Below are positions 44,561 to 64,000 of a stretch of DNA of 64,000 nucleotides, piece after piece. Source of the stretch: Strix aluco (taxonomy: Eukaryota; Chordata; Aves; Strigiformes; Strigidae). Both the position numbers and the translations under genes were made by a program. The notes beneath the pieces were generated by a model, which worked only from the letters and a program-made list of their open reading frames with translations, was not told the DNA's origin and did no database searches. Each line of letters opens with the position of its first letter. The first letter of the stretch is position 1. The stretch spans positions 7,183,009-7,247,008 of the forward strand of contig NC_133957.1 in the NCBI RefSeq assembly GCF_031877795.1, read 5' to 3'.

Positions 44561-45283
44561 CCTGAGCACCGTTCCAAGGAGCAGTTTTCCCTCACCCCGT
44601 GCCCTCCTTGTGCTTATTTGGGTCCCTGCCCCGGAACACGCCAGGAGCACGGGCACCACCGGCACTGGAGGTGAGACAGGAGCGATGCCCCGCCCACCGC
44701 TGCCAGCAGAAGTCCCGCCCCATCCCAGCCGCCTCAGGGGCCATTTGCCCAGCAAGTCCCTGCCCTCCACTAGTCACGGGCTTTGTTGGGATTGGCTGCA
44801 AGGGCCGCTGCTCTCCCCACCCCACCCTTCTGGTTTACCCGAAGTACATCTGACGCAGAAGGCCCTTCCCTTACACACCCAGGGGCTGCCATTTTGTTCT
44901 GGCCGCCAACTGGGAGGGCTGCCATTTTATGGATGGCTGCTGCCATTTTATGGGAGTGAGCCACCTGCGTCTTAAAGATCGTACTGCTCTGTGATTGGCT
45001 GACGGCCATCACTTGACAGCATCACCCCCCCCATTCTCAGGGAATCCTATGACTGGCGGCAAGAGGAGCCTCCCCTCCCAGCGCACCCAGAGGCACGTCA
45101 GCAAAGGAAGCCGCTGTCATTACGTACAGGGAGCCGCTGCTTTGGACAGTCTCATTCCCCACATGTTTTCATACTGCATTGTGATTGGGTGGCAGCCATG
45201 TTTTGACACCCTCATACCCATGTGTTCCTATGTAGCCCTGCGATTGGCTGCCTGCCTGCTTTGGACAAGGGAGTGCTCAGATA
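44561..45283. promoter_or_regulatory. GC-rich segment with clustered YY1-like and CCAAT motifs
   Basis: Three GCCATTTT (YY1-type) sites at 44888, 44921 and 44942. Four ATTGG (inverted CCAAT) sites at 44791, 44994, 45184 and 45243, the last three in similar contexts (GTGATTGG/GCGATTGG). No gene follows that I can recognise. It may be an old promoter, part of an LTR, or a decayed tandem repeat. Confidence 0.4.
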
Positions 45284-45425
45284 TAAATAAGTATATTTTA
45301 TACAGTATTTATGGTTAGATAAAGCATTTTAAATATATATACCTCTATACACGTATACATGTGTATATATTTATATATGTGCATAAACATTTATAAAGCC
45401 AGAGAAATTAAATCTATATAACAAT
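45284..45425. repeat. AT-rich simple sequence
   Basis: TATA/ATAT-rich low-complexity sequence next to the inner end of the right inverted arm. Confidence 0.75.
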
Positions 45426-46322
45426 TACCACATAGGTATAGAATGGATAAAACCAGCTTTCATAAGAGCTAAGGGAATGAACAATTAGAGTTGAAATGTG
45501 AACAGGCAGAAAAGTCAATGGCTGAGTGGAGGTCCCCTACTTTTCCAGGCTGCAGAAGTCCAGACGTATCTGGGCTGGGGGAACCTCAAGAAGGTGGGGA
45601 GGACACAGACAAGCTGGAACATGCCCCACGGCTATGGCCCCTCCCAGGACACCACTAAGGGGCTCTCAGCGCCACCCCTGTAACATCCAAAGACGAGCCC
45701 GATCCTGCCAGCTGGACTGGAAGGCCCCCAGCAGCCCAGCCCTGCCGGACAGCCAGGCAGGGTAGACTGGGGCAGACTCTGAGCTCTTATTGGTGCTGCA
45801 AGGCACAGGCAACACTGTCTGCAAATGGGGAAAACCAGGACAAAATGCCAACTTCAGAAGAATATGTGCATGGGGACAATAGTGTAAAGACCCAGAGGGG
45901 ATCCCCATAAAGACCGTGTGAGCCAGAGGAACTCGTCAGTTAGCCCATGAACCACAAACTGGATTTTGAGGTGCCAAACAGAGGGGTAGGGTGCTGGTGG
46001 GGAACTCCTTTTCCACATGGCTGTGGGGGGTCAGCTACCTGTAAGACCACTGTGGGGTGCAGGCTGGTGCTACATAAATTTCCTTGTCCTTAGGTTGATA
46101 ACCTGACTGAATGTTTCTAAAGGCTCTGCCTGACTGAGTGAGGGGAGAAGTCAGGCGTGTGCTGGGACTTGTCCAGGTCCGACTGAGCCACACCAGCCAA
46201 ACCCAGTGTGCTGTGCATGTGTCATGTCAAGGGATGGGGAAGGGGGTGGTGGTGGTGGATGATGTATTGAATACAGTAGGAGCTGAGCAGGATGCACATG
46301 GCATGGAATAAGGGGTGGGGAT

Positions 46323-46827
46323 TGCACTGGGTCTGACTGGGATGGAGTTAATTTTTTTCTCAGCAGCCTCTATGGTGCTGTGCTTTGCCTTGGTGGCCAA
46401 ACCAGCTTTGATAACACCCCAACATCGTAGCTGTTGCTGAGCAGTGCTTGCAGAGCTTCAAGGCCTTCTCGCTTTCTCCCTCTGCGTTGACAAGCAGGAG
46501 GCTGGGGGTGGCAAGAGGCTGGGATGGGACAAAGCCAGGACAGCTGACCCCAACTGACCAAATCAATACACCACACCATATGACGTCGTGATCAGCAATA
46601 AAATTGGGGGAGTGAGGGGTGTTCTTCAAAATATCCTTTGCTCAGAGTCTGGCCAGGCATCGATCTCCTGCTCTGAGTGATTGCTGCTCTGCTTACTCGA
46701 CTGTTTTTATCTCAACCCAGGAGATGTTTTCCCTCACTTTTCTCCTTCGAGTTTCCTCCCCCGTCCCGCTGCTAGGGAGTGAGCAAGTGACTGGGTGGGG
46801 GTTGCCATATCGGATTACGCCACCACA
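46323..46827 (+). mobile_element. Solo LTR within the right arm
   Basis: 505 bp, TGCACTGGGT...CCACCACA, the inverted counterpart of 828-1332 with the same length. Confidence 0.7.
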
Positions 46828-46996
46828 CGAGCACACAGCAACTAGGTTGGTATGTGCTGGTGAGGTCACTTGTGCCTTCTTATCTTTTAGGTGAGCAGAT
46901 AACAAGTGGAGGGAAGCATGGTGGTCAGGTCACTGGTATCTGAGAGCTGATAGGCAAGAGGGAGACAAATGCATTGGGTATGTACTTGTGATGTCA

Positions 46997-47881
46997 GAGA
47001 ATCACAGAATCACAGAATCATCTTGGTTGGAAAAAACCTTGAAGATCATCCAGTCCAACCATTAACCTCACACTGACAGTTCCCAACTACACCATATCCT
47101 AAGCGCTATGTCAATGCAACTCTTAAACACCTGCAGGGATGGGGAATCCACCACTGACCTGAGCAGCCCATTCCAACGCCCAACAACCCCTTCGGGAAAG
47201 AAATACTTCCTAAGAGCCAGTCTGACCCTGCCCTGGCGCAGCTTGAGGCCATTCCCTCTTGTCCTGGCGCTTGTTCCTTGGTTCAAGAGACTCATCCCCC
47301 CTCTCTGCACCCTCCTTTCACGGAGTTGTAGAGGGCCATGAGGTCTCCCCTCAGCCTCCTCTTCTCCACACTAAACCCCCCCAGTTCCCTCAGCCGCTCC
47401 CCATCAGACCTGTGCTCCAGACCCTGCACCAGCTTCGTTGCCCTTCTCTGGACACGCTCAAGTGATTCAATGTCCTTTTTGTGGTGAGGGGCCAAAAAAT
47501 GAACCCAGTAATAGAGGTGCGGCCTCACCAGTGCCAAGTCCAGGGTTAAGATCCCTTCCCTGTCCCTGCTGGCCACACTATTTCTGATACAAGCCAGGAT
47601 GCCACTGGCCTTCTTGGCCACCTGGGCACACTGCTGGCTCATGTTCAGATGGCTGTCAATCAACACCCCCAGGTCCCTCTCTGACTGGCAGCTCTCCAGC
47701 CACACCTCCCCAAGCCTGTAGCACTGCTGGGGGTTGTTGTGGCCAAAGTACAGAACGCATTATTTGGCCTTATTGAAACTCCTCCAGTTGGCCTTAGCCC
47801 AGCGATGCAGCCTGTCCAGATCTCTCTGCAGAGCCTCCCTACCCTTGTGCCAATCAACACTCCTGTCCAACTTGGTGTCAC
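46997..47881 (-). mobile_element. CR1 fragment interrupting the right arm
   Basis: 5'-truncated CR1 (3' end at 46997 with ACAGAATC repeats). RT C-terminal traces on the minus strand include [18 protein letters not shown] near 47640-47700. It is absent from the left arm, so it inserted after the duplication. The arm sequence reads GTGATGTCA before it and TGGTGTCA after it, suggesting an imperfect short target duplication. Confidence 0.85.
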
Positions 47882-49260
47882 TCTTCGCTGAATAGCTGTT
47901 TAGCCAGGATCAGGTACATGACCTCTACAGGTGCATGTGAGGTCACCAGAGGCCGAGTACGTCAACAGCAAGAATATGGCGAATGGGTGTATATGTACTT
48001 GTGAGGTCACTGGTGCCTGAGTAGCTGACAGGGCAGGAGCAGGCATCTGACATTGTACTGGTTTTGGCTGGGATAGGATTAACTTTGTATTTAATGAAAT
48101 AGTGAGCGAGGGACTGTGTGGTGCTGAGCTGCTGGCTGGGGTTAAACCACAACAAGTACGTGTAGGTGGTTTTGAGGTCACTGTTGACTGAGTAGCTGAT
48201 AGGGCAGGAGCAGGCCCATGGCTGTGTTTGAGCTTATGATGTCACTGGTGCCTGAGCAGCTGATAGGCCAGGATCTGGCACACAGCAACTAGGTTGGTAT
48301 GTGCTTGTGAGGCTACTGGTGCCTGAGTATATCACAGGCTGGGAGCTGGCACATGGCTTGTGTAAGTGCTTGTGAGATTGCTGGTGCCTGAGTAGCTGAT
48401 AGACTGAGCGCATGCACATGACTTGTGTCAGAGCTTGTGAGGCCATTTGTGCCTTCTTATCTCATAGGCGAGCAGATAACAAGTGGAGGGATGCGTGGTG
48501 GTCAGGTCACTGGTGTCTGAGTAGCCGATAGGCAAGAGGGAGACAAATGCATTGGGAATGTACTTGTGATGTCACTCTTGGCTGAATAGCTGATTGGCCA
48601 GGACCAGGTGCATGGCCTCTACAGGGGCATGTGAGGTCACCAGAGGCCAAATAGGTCAACAGCAAGAACATGGTAATTGGGTGTATATGTACTTGTGATG
48701 TCACTGGTGCCTGAGTAGCTGACAGGGCAGGAGCAGGCATCTGGCATTGTACTGGTTTTGGCTGGTGTAGAATTAACTTTGTATTTAGTGAAATAGTGAG
48801 CGAGGGACTGTGTGGGGCTGAGCTGCTGGCTGGGGTTAAACCATGACAAGTACATGTAGGTTGTTTTGAGGTCACTGTTGCCTGAGTAGCTGATAGGGTA
48901 GAAGCTGGCCCATAGCTCGTGGCTGTGCTGATGAGGTCACTCACACCTGAGTAGCTCGTAGGCCCACGGCATGTGTAGGTGCTTATAATGTCCCTGCTGC
49001 CTGAGCAGCTGATAGGGTAGGAGCAGGCCCATAGTTTGTGTCGGTGGGTTTGAGGTCATTGGTGTCTGAACAGCCGATAGGCCAGCAGCAGGACAATATC
49101 AGAGGTAGATGCTATGGCATCACCTGTGGCTGAGTAGCAGATAGGGCAGGAGCATGCCCATGGCTGTGTGTGAGCTTATGATGTCACTGGTGCCTGAGCA
49201 GCTGATAGGGCAGGATGTGGCCCATAGCTTGTGTAGGTGCTTCTGATGTCACCTAATGAT
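47882..49260. repeat. Minisatellite of the right arm, extended
   Basis: The same unit of about 65 bp as at 1-827, here on the opposite strand. It includes two LTR remnants (48054-48154, 48748-48848). The portion 49086-49260 corresponds to sequence lying left of this window in the other arm. Confidence 0.82.
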
Positions 49261-50300
49261 CTTTAGACCATGTCCAAATATGGCTTTTTGGAAGAACCAT
49301 TGCCAGCAGAAGTCCATACACCACACACACGTGTGACAGTGTGACTCATGCACACACAACAGTGGCAGCAGGAGGGTGTGAGGTCACTGTCAGTGTAACT
49401 CACGAGCACACAGTGGTGGCCATAGGAGGGTGCGAGGTCACATCACCAATGGCACCCCGTGGCCGTGGGGCTCAGCGCAGAGCAGCCGTGTGCATCAGAG
49501 GGGTATCGCAGCGGCTGCGAGGCTGAAGGAGCAGCCCCTGCAGCCCTGGCTGGAGCTGTCAGGGTGGAGATGGCTCAGGGGCACCACAGGGATGTGCCTG
49601 GGCTCTGCGCCAGGAGGAAACCACAGACTTCCTGCCCGGGCTCTGCGGGGGGAGCACAGGGAGCGCTGCGAGGTCACGTGGGCTGTGGTTTGTGCACCTG
49701 CAGGCTGCAGCTCCTGAGCCACCCGTGGGGAATAACGGCCCCTCGGTGACATGCTGAGAGTCAGGGATATGTCTGAGCTCTGTGTCTGCTGCCAGGACAG
49801 GGCCATGTCCCAGCTCCAGCTCCATCTCATTGGAAGGGACCTTCCGTGGGGCTCTCCAGGGAGGGACGGGTGAGTCAGCGCTCCTGGGATGGGGCTCTGG
49901 CCTGGGATAAGGCCCCTTCCCAGCTGCTGCTCCCAGTACAAAGGGGTCTGAAGCAGGGGCAGGAGCTGTTTCCTTCCCTTTCTGACACAGCGCCCGGTGC
50001 AGTCCCAGCCCTGTGGTTCCCATGGCATGGGGATGGCGGGACACTCGCAGTTTGGGCTCTTGGTTGTGCCCAGTATAGGAGATGCTCAGTGCTCCTGGTC
50101 CACACAGCAGGGTTCAAGGCATGAAAAACCCATTTCCCCCACTACAACTGACCCTGTCCTGTGACGCCCCACTGCCACAGTGACGTGACACCTGCAGCGG
50201 AGCCATCCCTCATATATGGTCATGAATGGCACTGGAGAAGTTCATTGGAGGGTTGGGCTGTGTCGGAGGGGAGATAGGTCCCGATAATGTCTAAAAAGGG
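49261..50300. other. Upstream region of the SRCR receptor gene, no supported gene
   Basis: Includes a short tandem repeat (two units of about 65 bp at about 49335-49445 sharing GGAGGGTG(T/C)GAGGTCAC). GC-rich open frames on both strands (49430-50124) show no domains. Confidence 0.5.
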
Positions 50301-50449
50301 GCTGCTGCTTTGATTGGCTCCTCCTGTAGCTGGGCTGGCATCAGCAGAGATATATTGCCCTCCCGTCGTCATTGTCCCCACGAGTCCCCAGGAGCTGTGG
50401 CAGGGAGTGTGGTGCAGCAGGGATGTGCGGACAGGGCAGGAGGCTCAGG
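50290..50449 (+). promoter_or_regulatory. Putative promoter and 5' UTR of the SRCR receptor gene
   Basis: An inverted CCAAT box (ATTGG at 50313-50317) and TATA-like sequences (CTAAAAAGG at 50291 and ATATATT at 50350-50356) precede the start codon at 50450. Transcription could start around 50375-50390. This is inferred from spacing only. Confidence 0.4.
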
Positions 50450-63514
<13,065 letters not shown>

Positions 63515-63719
63515 CTTGGTGCACAACAGTCCCTGAGCCGCAGGCCAGGAGAGCCCATCCCTGCCCTGCAGCTGGGTGCAGCCGGGAGGGAGGAGAGGTC
63601 TGTGCAGCTGGGAGGGCCGTGAGCACCATGGAACTGACTCCCTTGACCCATGGGCAGGAGAAATTGCCTGGAGTTTCCGTATTTGTATTCCCATTTTTAT
63701 GCTGTGGATCTTTGTTCTT

Positions 63720-63725
63720 ATTAAA
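63720..63725 (+). terminator. Polyadenylation signal of the SRCR receptor gene
   Basis: ATTAAA, the common variant signal, about 206 nt after the stop codon. No AATAAA is closer. Confidence 0.65.
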
Positions 63726-64000
63726 AGTCTCTGGGGGCTTTGACCCAGAGCATCTCCTTGCCTGCCAGGTGTCAGGGCATCTTCCTGAGGCTGGTCAGGG
63801 GAGCAGAGAACAAAGACACAGTGGTAGGGAAGGGCCGTGTCTCAGGGACAGCAGACTCAGGGTCAGGCTGTTGGGCTGCGAGAGCCCATGGTCCCTGGGG
63901 AATAATCTTAGTGACAGAAATATTTCCATCCTGCTGGCCACAGGCAGTTTCTAGCCAAAATGTCTCTATGGTAGGTCCCTTGATGTACCCCTGTGGGAGC
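63726..64000. other. Downstream flank, no supported gene
   Basis: No recognisable exon or repeat up to the window edge. Confidence 0.5.

Larger units (their letters stand above)
45524..49085. repeat. Right arm of the inverted duplication
   Basis: The reverse complement of 1-2138, enlarged by a CR1 insertion (46997-47881) and by a duplication of about 0.7 kb of the minisatellite segment. The two segments near 47880-48240 and 48560-48910 match each other and the single copy at about 190-600. The inner end near 45524 matches 2138. Confidence 0.85.

Noticed and set aside
49430..50124. Several 90-177-codon frames on both strands upstream of the SRCR gene
   Set aside because: GC-rich sequence gives long frames in all phases. 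None has a recognisable domain or consistent splice sites.

Overview
The window is vertebrate nuclear DNA, almost certainly from a bird. It carries CR1 LINEs with the avian-type ATTCTGTG-repeat 3' end, several avian-style endogenous retroviruses (ERVs), a MROH (maestro heat-like repeat) remnant, an olfactory receptor pseudogene, and one apparently intact multi-exon receptor gene. Everything here was read by eye; no alignment or database search was run.

Layout. 1-2138 is a minisatellite plus an LTR and flanking DNA. It recurs in inverted orientation at 45524-49085, so about 43 kb is bracketed by a large inverted duplication. Between the arms lie: a gamma-like class I ERV (+, 2139-8617) with a CR1 in its polymerase; MROH-like exons (9423-11750); a solo LTR (11937-12738); an old CR1; an olfactory receptor pseudogene (about 14600-15440); a young complete provirus on the minus strand (15662-21493) with two 819-bp LTRs, a 5-bp target duplication and a tRNA-Ser-type primer site; old and younger CR1 copies with a solo LTR nested inside one; a minus-strand provirus (27051-38610) with betaretrovirus-like gag-dut-pro-pol, a tRNA-Trp-type primer site and an alpharetrovirus-like env that is split by a 4.4-kb CR1; the 5' half of a spumavirus/ERV-L-like element (38611-41826, minus); and the 3' half of a betaretrovirus-like element (+, 41827 to about 44.5 kb).

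Right side. 50450-63514 (+) is a 17-exon gene for a transmembrane scavenger receptor with nine SRCR domains. All splice junctions read are phase 1 and the joined model is 1200 codons. The tail carries tyrosine motifs (VYEEI and two GYDDA(R/E)EVS copies) that point to the WC1/CD163L1-type co-receptors of lymphoid cells rather than CD163 itself. The first four SRCR exons came from a tandem duplication of a signal-exon plus two-SRCR unit, and the second signal exon has decayed in place.

Function. The only region that looks like a working host gene is the SRCR receptor. The 43 kb to its left is mostly repeats and pseudogenes. I found no tRNA, rRNA, CRISPR or bacterial-type system. The most interesting signals are the receptor's domain history (including a paired loss of both partners of one predicted disulfide in SRCR6), the inverted duplication, and the structures of the young deleted provirus and the mosaic provirus.
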